37,889 nucleotides of DNA from Streptomyces sp. SID10853 (GTDB lineage Bacteria; Actinomycetota; Actinomycetes; Streptomycetales; Streptomycetaceae). Shown one piece after another: positions 23,542-31,507 of the stretch. The translations under genes and the position numbers were made by a program. The stretch's first letter is position 1. Each line of letters starts with the position of its first letter. Location: the NCBI RefSeq assembly GCF_010548145.1, contig NZ_JAAGLN010000049.1, positions 1-37,889 on the forward strand. The letters are read 5' to 3'. The notes beneath the pieces were generated by a model. It ran no database searches and was not told the origin of the DNA. It saw nothing but the letters and a program-made list of their open reading frames with translations.

Positions 23542-24591
23542 ATGACCATTGTCAGGAGTACGCCCACCACGACCGGCGAGGCATCACTGCTCTCGTCCAT
23601 CACGGCCCTGCGTGATCTCTCCCTCGCTTCGGCCGCGCCGGCCGCGCTGCGTGCGGCGATCCGGACCGGCCTGGCCGACGTACTCGGCGACGAGCCCGTC
23701 CCGGTGGAACAACTCGCGAAGTCGCTGGAGGTGGACGCTGCCGTCCTTGGGCGCCTCCTGCTCAGCCTGCGCTCCTACGGGGTGTTCGACGAGACCCAGG
23801 ACGGCGTCGTCCACACAGCCGTCTCCCGCCTGCTGCGCGAGGACCACCCCCAGGGGCTCAAGTACTGGGTCCAGTGGGTCACCGAGCCGTGGGTCTGGGA
23901 CCTCTGGCCGGACCTTGAGGATGCGGTTCGCACAGGACGCGGCCGGTTCGAGGAGAAGCACGGCGCGTCGTTCTTTCCGCACCTGGACCGGGCGTGGCAC
24001 GAGTCGCGGGAGATCTTCAACAAGTCTCAGACGGAGCTCAGCCGGCTGACCTCCGTCGACATCGCTGAGGCCCTGGACCTGAGCGGTGTGAAGACGTTCG
24101 CTGACGTCGGCGGCGGCCGCGGCTTCACGCTGGCCACCATCCTGGAGCACCACCCGCACCTCCACGGGACCCTGGTCGACCTGCCCGCGGCGGTCGCGGA
24201 ACCCGACCCCCGGCTGCGCCCCGACGGCTCGCTGTCCGACCGGTCCCAGGTGCTGGAGGGCGACTGCCTTGAGGCGATCCCGGTCGACGTCGACGTCTAC
24301 CAGTTCAAGAGCATTCTCGAATGGGACGACGAGCGTACGGTGACCGCCCTGCGCAACGCGGCACGGGCCGGACACTCCGGGAGCCGCGTCCTGGTCATCA
24401 CCAACCTCGTCGACGACAGCCCGGAAATCCGGTACGCGACCGGTATAGACCTGCTGTTCCTGCTCAACTGCGACGGGAAGCGCCACACCAAGGCGGGCGT
24501 GACCGCGCTCGTCGAGCGGGCGGGCCTGCGCCTGGAAGGCGTCACTCCGGTCGGCGCTCTCATGCACGTCGTGGAGACCTCCATCCCCTAG
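23542..24591 (+). CDS. Class I SAM methyltransferase, DnrK-like O-methyltransferase family
   Basis: 349 residues from ATG 23542; the frame extends upstream without a ribosome site. Layout of the acetylserotonin-OMT family (PF00891): N-terminal dimerisation/winged-helix domain (about 10-105), then the Rossmann part with SAM motif FADVGGGRGF (187-195), LVDLPAAVAE and FLLNCDGKRHT. The catalytic His region, usually LHDWDD, reads ILEWDDE (258-264): one residue shorter and without His. So it may methylate without general-base His, or do another SAM-dependent job like RdmB. First gene of the plus-strand group with the two P450s. Confidence 0.9.
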   Translation: MTIVRSTPTTTGEASLLSSITALRDLSLASAAPAALRAAIRTGLADVLGDEPVPVEQLAKSLEVDAAVLGRLLLSLRSYGVFDETQDGVVHTAVSRLLREDHPQGLKYWVQWVTEPWVWDLWPDLEDAVRTGRGRFEEKHGASFFPHLDRAWHESREIFNKSQTELSRLTSVDIAEALDLSGVKTFADVGGGRGFTLATILEHHPHLHGTLVDLPAAVAEPDPRLRPDGSLSDRSQVLEGDCLEAIPVDVDVYQFKSILEWDDERTVTALRNAARAGHSGSRVLVITNLVDDSPEIRYATGIDLLFLLNCDGKRHTKAGVTALVERAGLRLEGVTPVGALMHVVETSIP

Positions 24592-24625
24592 CGACGCACC
24601 TGGCGACGGCACCAGCGCGTCGCTG

Positions 24626-24662
24626 CCGGCCCCGGCCGCGCACCCTCCCCGGCCGGGGCCGG
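24626..24662 (+). terminator. Strong hairpin between methyltransferase and first P450 gene
   Basis: 13-bp perfect stem (24626-24638 with 24650-24662) and 11-nt loop, all G/C. It could end the methyltransferase transcript or reduce read-through into the P450 group. No U-tract. Confidence 0.6.
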
Positions 24663-24698
24663 GTAGATGCCCGATCGATCACTACTCAGGAGTCCACC

Positions 24699-25964
24699 GT
24701 GACCACGTACGCAGCCCCGCCGGACGCCGCGGCCGAGCACATCGCCAACGAGGCGCTCGCGGAGCTCCTGTTCTCCCCCGAGGGGCGGGATGATCCGCAC
24801 GCGCGGTACCGCCGTCTCCGGGAGGCCGCGCCCGTGCACCGCAGCCCCATGGGCATCTGGGTCCTGACCCGCTACGACGACGTGTACGAGTCCCTGCGGA
24901 GCAAACGGGTCGGCAAGGACGTGTACGCCTTCATGGCCGGCCGGTTCAGCGGGGACTGGGAGCAGCACGCGGCCCTGCGCAAGCTCGCCGGCGCGATGCT
25001 GTGGAAGGACCCGCCCGAGCACACCCGGTTGCGTCGCATCGTCAACCGGGCCTTCACCACCGCGCGGGTTCTGGAACACCAGAACTTCATCGAGCGCAGG
25101 GTGGAGGAGTTGCTGGCGCCGCTCGTCGAGGCCGGTGGCGGCGACATCTGCAACGATTTCTGCTTCCCGCTCCCCCTCAGCGTGGTGGCAGGCCTCATCG
25201 GCGTCCCGCAGGACGAGGCGCCGCTCCTTCGGGAGCCGATCCGGGATTTCCAGCGGGTGTTCGAACTGGGCATGACTGCCTCGGAGTTGACCCAGGCGGA
25301 CGAGGCCGCGGAGTTCCTTGACGAGTACTACGCGGAGCTGGTGCGCCGGAAGTACCGCCGACGTGGTGACGACCTGCTGTCGGCGCTCATCGACACCGAG
25401 GACGAGGGCGAGCGCCTGACGTTCGACGAGCTCGTCCAGATGTGCCACATGATCGTCGCTGCCGGCAGTGAGACCACCACGTATTTCCTCGCCAACGGCA
25501 TCCGGCTGTTCGCCCGCCATCCGGAACAGGCGGATCTCGTACGCCGCGATCCAGGGCTCCTGGGCCGGGCGATCGACGAGGTGCTGCGCTACGACCCGCC
25601 GGCGCACATGGTTCCCCGCACGATCAGCGAGACGGTGGAGGTCGGCGGCGTGAAGATCCCGGAGGGTTCCCGGTTGATGGTGATGCTCGCCGCAGCCAAC
25701 AGGGACCCGGCGCATTTCACTGACCCGGACACGTTCGACGTGACGCGCGAGCAGAGCGGGCCGATGTCGTTCGGTGTCGGGATCCACGGCTGCCCGGGGT
25801 GGCGGCTCGCCAGACTGCAGGCCGAAGTCGTCTTCCCCGCGCTGCTCGGCCGTTTCTCCGGAATCGAGATCACCGAGCCGCTGCGGCACCGGCCACGCGT
25901 TGCGTTTCCGCAGGTCGAATCCCTGAATGTCCGGTTCCACACCAGCCCCGGGGAGGCAAGATGA
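24699..25964 (+). CDS. Cytochrome P450 (first of the halogenase locus)
   Basis: 421 residues from GTG 24699 (CAGGAG upstream). I-helix IVAAGSETTTYFL (about 252-264) keeps the acid-Thr pair; K-helix EVLRYDPPAHMVPR; heme loop SFGVGIHGCPGWRLARLQ with axial C365. CPGWRLAR replaces the common CLGxxLAR. DPPEHTRLRRIVNRAFTTARV is typical of soluble bacterial class I P450s. Its stop overlaps the SCP2 gene start (ATGA), so the two are coupled. No ferredoxin gene is local. Probable hydroxylation or coupling of the pathway intermediate. Confidence 0.95.
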   Translation: MTTYAAPPDAAAEHIANEALAELLFSPEGRDDPHARYRRLREAAPVHRSPMGIWVLTRYDDVYESLRSKRVGKDVYAFMAGRFSGDWEQHAALRKLAGAMLWKDPPEHTRLRRIVNRAFTTARVLEHQNFIERRVEELLAPLVEAGGGDICNDFCFPLPLSVVAGLIGVPQDEAPLLREPIRDFQRVFELGMTASELTQADEAAEFLDEYYAELVRRKYRRRGDDLLSALIDTEDEGERLTFDELVQMCHMIVAAGSETTTYFLANGIRLFARHPEQADLVRRDPGLLGRAIDEVLRYDPPAHMVPRTISETVEVGGVKIPEGSRLMVMLAAANRDPAHFTDPDTFDVTREQSGPMSFGVGIHGCPGWRLARLQAEVVFPALLGRFSGIEITEPLRHRPRVAFPQVESLNVRFHTSPGEAR

Positions 25965-26365
25965 CCACTTCGACGACTGTCCGTTTCCTGTCCGACGCGT
26001 ACCTGACCGAGTTCGGACAGCTGGCGGCACAGGAGCAGTCCCCGATCCCGCACGTCAACGTCCGGCTGCAGTTTCACGCCACGGACACACCGGAAGGACC
26101 GGTCGACTACCACCTCCTCATCGAGGAGGGAGTCGTCGTCGAAGCGGGCCGGGGGCTCCTCGCCAGTCCCGACCTGGCGATCACCGCCTCTTACGGCGAC
26201 CTGGTCGCCTTCCAGGCCGGTGGACTCCACGCCGCGACCGCGTTCGTCACCGGCCAGTTCGCCGTCACCGGGGACAAGGCGAAGCTGCTGGAGCTCATGG
26301 TGGTCCTGCAGTCCGGGCAGTATCACCGGCTGACCGCGGGCCTGTGGGCCAGAACCACCTCCTGA
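25961..26365 (+). CDS. SCP2 sterol-binding-domain protein
   Basis: 134 residues forming a single SCP2 domain: VRLQFHATDTPEGPVDYHLLIEEG, then LASPDLAITASYGDLVAFQAGGL and FVTGQFAVTGDKAKLLELMVVLQ, the standard SCP2 ending. Such domains bind hydrophobic small molecules. A stand-alone copy coupled by ATGA to a P450 may present a hydrophobic substrate to the flanking P450s, or bind the product. GGGGAGG precedes the start. No signal peptide. Confidence 0.9.
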   Translation: MTTSTTVRFLSDAYLTEFGQLAAQEQSPIPHVNVRLQFHATDTPEGPVDYHLLIEEGVVVEAGRGLLASPDLAITASYGDLVAFQAGGLHAATAFVTGQFAVTGDKAKLLELMVVLQSGQYHRLTAGLWARTTS

Positions 26366-26414
26366 CGCACGACGACCGAGGAACACCCCGAACACCGATG
26401 AGATGGAGCCGATC

Positions 26415-27614
26415 ATGCATGGCATCGCGCCGGTCAGCGATATGGACCTGTTCGGTTCGGATGTCCTCGCCGACCCTTACCCGGCCTACGAGAAACTGCG
26501 CGAGGCAGGGCCCGCGGTCATGCTGGAGCGCTACGGCGTGTGGGGCTTCGCCCGGCACGACGTCGTACGGCGCGCGCTGCTCGACCACGAGACCTTCTAC
26601 TCTTCGGCGGGCACGGGCCTGACGGACCTGCGCAAGGAGTCGTCCTGGCGTTCGCGCAGCCAACTGCAGGAGGCCGACCCGCCTGACCACGCCCGCGCGC
26701 ACTCCGTCGTCGGTTCCGTGTTCTCCCCGGCAGCGGTGCGCACGCTGCGCGAGCCCTGGTTCAAAGCCGCGGATGAGCTCGTGCTGGAGTGCGTCGCTGC
26801 GGGCGAGATCGACGGCATCGCCCGGCTCGCGCAGGCCATGCCGCTGCGGGTCTTCGCGGATGCCTTGGGCATACCGGAGGAGGGACGGGAAGAACATCTG
26901 CCCGCCTTCGCCGAGCTGGCGTTCAATCTCAACGGGCCGGACAACGAACTGTTCCGGCAGGCCATGAACAGTGCCAGGTCCGTCATGCCGTGGATCGTCG
27001 AACATCTCTACCCGGAGAAGCTCAGTCCTGGCGGGTGGGGAGCGCAGATCCACCGGCTCGCCCGCACGGAAGGGTTCGGCCGCGAGGAAGCCGCTGTGCT
27101 GGTGCGCGGCATCCTGGCCGCCGGGATGGACACCACGATGAAGGGACTCGGCTCCCTGCTGTGGTGCCTGGCCACGCACCCGGATCAGTACGACGCGCTG
27201 CGCGCCGACCCCCGGCTGACCCGGCCGGCCTTCGATGAGGCGGTACGGCTGGAGTCGCCTATTCAGCTGTTCTTCCGCACAGTGGCGAGAGACGTCGATG
27301 TGGAGGGGCTCACCGTCCCTGCCGGCGACCGGGTCGTCCTGCTGTTCGGCGCGGCCAACCGTGATCCGCGGCGCTGGGAGGATCCGGACCGGTTCGACGT
27401 CTCCCGCAAGTCCGGGGGGCATCTCGGGTTCGGGGCCGGCCTGCACGCCTGCATCGGGCGGATGGTCGCCTATGCCCAGGCAGAGGCGATGATGACCGCG
27501 CTGGCCAGGCACTGTGCGACGGTGGAACTGACCGCGCCGCCGCGGTGGCGGCCGAACAACACCATCCGCGGGCTCGCGGCACTTCCGCTGCGGCTGACCA
27601 CAGCCGCACGCTGA
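26415..27614 (+). CDS. Cytochrome P450 resembling aromatic demethylase type (CYP199-like)
   Basis: 399 residues from ATG 26415, chosen because GGAG lies 6 nt upstream (another ATG is at 26403). LREAGPAVMLERYGVWGFARHDVVRRALLDHETFYSSAG and LLEADPP-like QLQEADPPDHARAH are reminiscent of CYP199A, which oxidise para-substituted benzoates. I-helix LAAGMDTTMKGLG; heme loop LGFGAGLHACIGRMVAYAQAE with C346. It follows the SCP2 gene by 49 nt. An aromatic substrate is suggested by the resemblance, not shown. Confidence 0.93.
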   Translation: MHGIAPVSDMDLFGSDVLADPYPAYEKLREAGPAVMLERYGVWGFARHDVVRRALLDHETFYSSAGTGLTDLRKESSWRSRSQLQEADPPDHARAHSVVGSVFSPAAVRTLREPWFKAADELVLECVAAGEIDGIARLAQAMPLRVFADALGIPEEGREEHLPAFAELAFNLNGPDNELFRQAMNSARSVMPWIVEHLYPEKLSPGGWGAQIHRLARTEGFGREEAAVLVRGILAAGMDTTMKGLGSLLWCLATHPDQYDALRADPRLTRPAFDEAVRLESPIQLFFRTVARDVDVEGLTVPAGDRVVLLFGAANRDPRRWEDPDRFDVSRKSGGHLGFGAGLHACIGRMVAYAQAEAMMTALARHCATVELTAPPRWRPNNTIRGLAALPLRLTTAAR

Positions 27615-27672
27615 CGGGCGGCTGCCGCGCAATGTGATGTCCCGGAACGCGGTGGTAAAGTCGATCGCTATT

Positions 27673-27695
27673 CGTTCCCGCCACCAGGCGGAACG
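27673..27695. promoter_or_regulatory. Imperfect inverted repeat upstream of the TetR gene
   Basis: CGTTCCCGCC (27673-27682) faces GGCGGAACG (27687-27695) across ACCA, with one bulged base. It is in the right place for TetR autoregulation, 39 nt before the ATG. The GCGGAA half-site also occurs in the palindrome at 22190-22209. Confidence 0.5.
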
Positions 27696-27733
27696 GCACG
27701 TCCCGGGCCAAGCGACCACTGTCGGAGGGTGTC

Positions 27734-28312
27734 ATGCCGGAGGCCGAGCGCCCTCTGCGCGCCGATGCCCGTCGCAATCGCGAACGCATCCTCACCAGCG
27801 CCGGTGAATTGTTCGCAGGCCGAGGCCATGACGTGCAGATGGAGGAGATCGCCGTCCACTGCGGTCTTGGTCTGGGCACGTTGTACCGGCACTTTCCCAG
27901 CAAGCAGGAGCTGCTCACCGCTGTCGTACGGGAGCGTTTCCAGGGGATGGCCGACCTCGCCCGCGACGCCGAGCGGATCACCGACGCCGGCGCGGCCTTC
28001 GAGACGGTCCTGCGTACCTATCTGGAGGCCGCGGAGGGTGACGCCGTCTTCCAGCTGGCGCTGCTCGGTTCGAAGGACCTGCGCTGGGAAGCCGTCGAGC
28101 AGCAGAAGGCCGAGTTCGCCGTGATCGTCCAGCGCATCATCGACCGTGCGGTGGCCGACGGCAGAGTCCGCGAGGACCTCACCCTCGCGGACTTCCCCAT
28201 GCTCGCCTGCGGAGTGATGTCGACCATGTACTTCAAGCCGAGCGGCAACGCCGACTGGCGCCGCCATCTCCAGCTGGTCCTTGCGGCCGTCATCCTCCCC
28301 GCCTCCCACTGA
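27734..28312 (+). CDS. TetR/AcrR-family regulator of the halogenase locus
   Basis: 192 residues. HTH: NRERILTSAGELFAGRGHDVQM then EEIAVHCGLGLGTLYRHFPSKQELL, closely following the TetR consensus. The C-terminal domain (FETVLRTYLEAAE..., TLADFPMLACGVMSTMYF) resembles the TetR subgroup with a SbtR-like C-terminal domain. GGAGGG lies 4-9 nt before the ATG. It lies between the P450 group and the flavin reductase/halogenase pair, all on the plus strand, so it probably controls the locus or a resistance function. No exporter gene is adjacent. Confidence 0.93.
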   Translation: MPEAERPLRADARRNRERILTSAGELFAGRGHDVQMEEIAVHCGLGLGTLYRHFPSKQELLTAVVRERFQGMADLARDAERITDAGAAFETVLRTYLEAAEGDAVFQLALLGSKDLRWEAVEQQKAEFAVIVQRIIDRAVADGRVREDLTLADFPMLACGVMSTMYFKPSGNADWRRHLQLVLAAVILPASH

Positions 28313-28355
28313 CGCGAGCCGACCGCTCTGCCGGCTCGCCCACGCGGCCGACGGC

Positions 28356-28399
28356 CTCGGTCAGTGCGGCTTGAGCGGGTTTTGAGGCAGCTGACCGAG
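28356..28399. promoter_or_regulatory. SARP-like direct repeat inside an inverted repeat (site B)
   Basis: TTGAGCG (28371-28377) and TTGAGGC (28382-28388) are heptamers separated by 4 bp, an 11-bp period like SARP sites (TCGAG-type heptamers). They lie in the 26-nt loop of a 9-bp inverted repeat CTCGGTCAG (28356-28364) / CTGACCGAG (28391-28399), about 45-85 nt upstream of the flavin reductase start. No clear -10 follows at the usual 8-nt distance. Confidence 0.45.
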
Positions 28400-28442
28400 C
28401 CTGGTGGGGCGGATCCGCGACGACCTCACGGGAAGAGAACAG

Positions 28443-29027
28443 ATGATGATGAAGCCTCTTCGTCTGGCGATGCTGGTGTCCTGCTCCGGAACGAGCGTTA
28501 TGGGGGCGATGATCGCCGACTGGCTTCAGGGGACCGTCGCCGCCACCGACGTCTTCCAGGCGGATCGGCTCGACCTGGCGGACTGGGAGCTGCCTCCCAC
28601 ACCGAGCCTCACCCCCGAACCGGCGGTCAGGCAGATCGTCGAGTCCCTCGGTGAACGCATAGCCAGGGCTGACGCGTTCGTCGTCGTCACGCCGGAGTAC
28701 AACCACAGTTTCCCCGCCCTGCTGAAGACCGCCATCGACTGGAACAGCACGCAGTGGCGGGCGAAGCCGGTTGCCTTCGTGTCCTACGGCGGTCGGTCGG
28801 GCGGCATCCGGGCCGCCGAGCAACTGCGCCAGGTCTTCGCCGAGTTGCATGCGGTCTCTGTGCGGGACGGGATGAGTTTCCACGGACCCCGTGACGGCTT
28901 CGACTCTGCCGGTGGCCCCGAGGACGAGGCGGGCGCCAGCACCGCAGCGAAGGTCATGTTCAACCAGCTCTCCTGGTGGGCCCGGGCGTTGGCGGACGCC
29001 CGCCGGAAGACGCCGTACGACGTCTGA
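28443..29027 (+). CDS. NADPH-dependent FMN reductase
   Basis: 194 residues from the first of three consecutive ATG codons at 28443, 5 nt after GGAAGAG. Flavodoxin-like fold of the NADPH:FMN reductase family (PF03358): LRLAMLVSCSGTSVMG at the phosphate loop, then FVVVTPEYNHSFPALLKTAIDW (the conserved PEYN motif) and PVAFVSYGGRSGGIRAAEQLRQVF. It should supply reduced flavin. The halogenase begins 34 nt downstream, and flavin-dependent halogenases need FADH2 from such a partner, so the two very likely work together. Confidence 0.93.
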   Translation: MMMKPLRLAMLVSCSGTSVMGAMIADWLQGTVAATDVFQADRLDLADWELPPTPSLTPEPAVRQIVESLGERIARADAFVVVTPEYNHSFPALLKTAIDWNSTQWRAKPVAFVSYGGRSGGIRAAEQLRQVFAELHAVSVRDGMSFHGPRDGFDSAGGPEDEAGASTAAKVMFNQLSWWARALADARRKTPYDV

Positions 29028-29061
29028 ACAGCATCCCGAGACCCCGAGACGAAGAGGAACC

Positions 29062-30687
29062 ATGGCTGTCACAACGGAGAGCCCGGAGTTGTCGAGCGGC
29101 GGATACGATGTCGCCATTCTGGGGGCCGGCATAGCCGGCGGAATCCTCGCTGCCGTACTGGCCCGCAACGGGGTGCGTGTCCTGTTGCTGGACGCCGGCG
29201 CCCACCCACGCTTCGCGGTCGGCGAGTCCACCATCCCCTACACGTCGACGATCTCCCAGATCATCGCGGAGCGGTACCGGGTCCCCGAGATCGCGACGCT
29301 CACCGGTTTCGACGAGATGCGGAAGGTCAGTCCGGCGATCGGACAGAAGCGGAACTTCGGGTTCGTCTACCACGAAGAGGGAAAGCCGCAGGACCCGGAG
29401 CAGATCAACCAGGAGGTGATCCCCGCGAACGTGGAGATGCACCTGTTCCGCCAGGACGTCGACGCGTACTTCTACCATGTCGCCCTCAAGTACGGCGCCG
29501 AGGGGCGCCTGGCCACCCGGGTCACCGACATCGAGATCGACCCGGACAGCGGTGTCACGCTCCTGTCCGACGCAGGAGAGCGGTTCCACGCCGCGTATCT
29601 GGTCGACGGCAGCGGCTTCCGTTCCCCCGTGGCCCAGAAGCTCGGTCTGCGTGACGAACCGACCCGGGCCCGCCACCACTGCCGCTCGCTGTTCACCCAC
29701 ATGGTGGGGGTCACGCCCTTCGACGACGCCACCGCTGCGCAGAAGCACACTCAGCCGGTGCCGTGGCACCAGGGAACCCTGCATCATGTCTTCAAGGGCG
29801 GCTGGCTGTGGGTCATCCCCTTCGACAACCACGAGTCGGCCGTCAATCCGCTCTGCAGTGTGGGTCTCTCCCTGGACGAGCGTATGTACCCGAAGCCCGA
29901 CAGCCCGCCGGAGGACGAGTTCGGCACGTTCCTGCAGCGCTTCCCCGAGATCGCGGAGCAGTTCCGCGACGCCCGGCTCGCACGGCCCTGGGTGAGCACC
30001 GACCGGCTGCAGTACTCCGCCTCGAACACGGTCGGAGACCGCTACTGCCTGACGGCGCATGCGGCCGGATTCATCGACGCGCTGTACTCGCGGGGCCTGA
30101 CCAACACGATGACCGTCATCAACTCGCTGGCAGGACGGCTGATCGCGGCGGCACGGGCGGACGACTGGTCCACCGAGCGTTTCGCGTACGTCGACAAGCT
30201 GCAGCAGGGCCTGTTCGACGTGCACGACGACCTCGTGTACTCGTCGTACATCGGATTCGGCCATTACGACCTGTGGAACGCCGTGGTCCGAGTGTGGAAG
30301 GCGACCAGCTTCCTCAGCTGGGTGCCAACGCAAAAGGTGCTCTCCGATTTCCGCCGAAGCCAGGACGACACCGTCTTCGGCTCGCTGGAGTCGGGAGCCA
30401 CGCCCGGCCTGCCGGAGCCCACGGGGGAGGATGTCCAGGCGCTGCTCGCCTTCACCAGGAACACCTGCCGGAGGGTGGAGGCAGGAGAGCTGCCGGCAGC
30501 CGACGCGGCAGCACAACTGTGGGCCAGGCTGCGCGCGTCGGACTTCCTTCCGGAACCGCTGGGGCTCGCCGACCCGGCCAACCGGACGCCGCTGAACACG
30601 CCGGAACTGAAGCGGAGCGTGCGCGACTGGGGTCTGCACAAGGCGCCCGAACACATTCGGCTCGCCTTCCAGGGCGACGTGTTCTGA
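29062..30687 (+). CDS. Flavin-dependent halogenase
   Basis: 541 residues from ATG 29062 (AGAGGAA upstream). FAD-binding GAGIAGG (21-27), GESTIPYTSTISQII (the GES/T-P region) and the halogenase diagnostic WLWVIP (248-253, WxWxIP) are all present. The candidate catalytic Lys is K96 in GQKRNFGFVYHEEGKPQDP; this NFGFVYH block is shared with the branch containing tetracycline- and phenol-type halogenases rather than tryptophan halogenases. A C-terminal extension of about 150 residues (from the VPTQKVLSDF region) is helical. It would chlorinate or brominate an electron-rich aromatic or enolisable carbon. Ends before two terminator hairpins. Confidence 0.93.
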   Translation: MAVTTESPELSSGGYDVAILGAGIAGGILAAVLARNGVRVLLLDAGAHPRFAVGESTIPYTSTISQIIAERYRVPEIATLTGFDEMRKVSPAIGQKRNFGFVYHEEGKPQDPEQINQEVIPANVEMHLFRQDVDAYFYHVALKYGAEGRLATRVTDIEIDPDSGVTLLSDAGERFHAAYLVDGSGFRSPVAQKLGLRDEPTRARHHCRSLFTHMVGVTPFDDATAAQKHTQPVPWHQGTLHHVFKGGWLWVIPFDNHESAVNPLCSVGLSLDERMYPKPDSPPEDEFGTFLQRFPEIAEQFRDARLARPWVSTDRLQYSASNTVGDRYCLTAHAAGFIDALYSRGLTNTMTVINSLAGRLIAAARADDWSTERFAYVDKLQQGLFDVHDDLVYSSYIGFGHYDLWNAVVRVWKATSFLSWVPTQKVLSDFRRSQDDTVFGSLESGATPGLPEPTGEDVQALLAFTRNTCRRVEAGELPAADAAAQLWARLRASDFLPEPLGLADPANRTPLNTPELKRSVRDWGLHKAPEHIRLAFQGDVF

Positions 30688-30690
30688 CGA

Positions 30691-30757
30691 GCCGGTGGCA
30701 CATTCGCCACCGGTTGAGAAGCCGACGAGGCGGACCCCGGCTGCGGGGTCCGCCTCG
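30691..30757 (+). terminator. Tandem terminator hairpins after the halogenase gene
   Basis: First hairpin 30692-30713: 8-bp stem CCGGTGGC/GCCACCGG with a 6-nt loop. Second hairpin 30726-30757: 14-bp perfect stem with loop GCTG. The gene from 31222 converges on them, so they probably serve both strands. Confidence 0.85.
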
Positions 30758-30796
30758 CCTGTTCGCGGCGTCGGTCAGTACGCCGGAGGGACTTCC

Positions 30797-31222
30797 TCAG
30801 TCGTAGCTGACATGCCGCGACCGGTTGAGGAGGAGGCCGTCCTCCTCGACGAGTACGTCATGCATGACACAGCTGACGAAGACCGGTTCCTGCCCCGGCC
30901 GGGTCTTCACCACGAGGCAGTAGGCGGTCGCCTTCAGCGCACCGTCGTCGAGCGGCTCCAGGCGAATCATGCCGACCACATGCCGACGCTGCATCGGATC
31001 GTCCTCGAACTTGCGGTGGAAGTCCGTGAGGTCCTCGACGATGCCCGCTCGGGTACGGGAGGCGGGGCGCCCGGGGGTGTGCGCGAACTCGGCGTCCTCG
31101 GTGAAGGTGCCGGCGTAGCCGATGACGTCGCGAGCGTCCAGCTGCTGCATCTGGGCGGCGTAGAAATGCTGAACACGAGCGTATGCGGTGTCCGGATCGA
31201 GTCGGACGGGCACAGAGGACAT
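30797..31222 (-). CDS. SnoaL/NTF2-like small protein
   Basis: 141 residues, alpha+beta barrel (SnoaL_4-like): YARVQHFYAAQMQQLDARDVIGYAGTFTEDAEFAHTPGRP, then RAGIVEDLTDFHRKF and RHVVGMIRLEPLDDGALKATAYCLVVKT. Proteins of this fold in aromatic-product clusters act as cyclases, hydroxylases or isomerases, or are related to dioxygenase beta subunits; catalytic residues cannot be judged here. It is transcribed toward the halogenase gene and divergent from the lipocalin-like gene. Start ATG 31222 with GGGAGAGCC upstream. Confidence 0.88.
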   Translation of the reverse strand: MSSVPVRLDPDTAYARVQHFYAAQMQQLDARDVIGYAGTFTEDAEFAHTPGRPASRTRAGIVEDLTDFHRKFEDDPMQRRHVVGMIRLEPLDDGALKATAYCLVVKTRPGQEPVFVSCVMHDVLVEEDGLLLNRSRHVSYD

Positions 31223-31506
31223 GGCTCTCCCAGGATCTGAAGTCGGTTTCGGAGGGCTTGAGTTGCTGTCCCGCCACTCTCGGCTTCCGCGCTCGAACTT
31301 CGATCGAGCGTCACCGTGCCCCCGGCGGCATGACCGAGCGGCCGTTGAGCGAGGTTCCAGTACACCTCGGCAGGGTGGGACGCAGAGCCGGAACCGGTCT
31401 CGGACCGGCCGGTGACCGGGGCAAGGACAGAGGGGAAATGAACGAGCATGGTCGAGTTCACACCACAGGTCGATCTCAGCATCCGCGATGCGTCGGGGAG
31501 TTGCTG
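31223..31506. promoter_or_regulatory. Divergent regulatory region with CTTGAG and TCGA heptamers (site C)
   Basis: 284 bp between divergent genes. It contains GGGCTTGAGT (about 31255-31263), the third CTTGAG core of the locus, and TCGAACT (31293) / TCGAGCG (31304), heptamers with an 11-bp period and a TCGA spacer that fit the SARP TCGAGnn pattern. A short reading frame (31448-31507) lies at its right end. No convincing -10. Confidence 0.4.
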
Positions 31507-31507
31507 A
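31448..31507 (+). CDS. Possible 19-residue leader peptide or gene remnant
   Basis: ATG 31448 to TGA 31505-31507 reads MVEFTPQVDLSIRDASGSC. Third positions are mostly G or C, better than in the overlapping frame. The stop TGA shares its A with the ATG of the lipocalin-like gene (TGATG), a coupling arrangement. The ribosome site is weak (GGGG 12 nt upstream). It could be a real coupled leader or the surviving start of a lost gene. Confidence 0.3.
   Translation: MVEFTPQVDLSIRDASGSC

Noticed and set aside
23328..23603. Longer start for the KAS III-like gene (adds 92 residues)
   Set aside because: The extension runs over the divergent promoter region and the start of the methyltransferase gene; ATG 23327 has a good ribosome site and begins at the family N-terminus.
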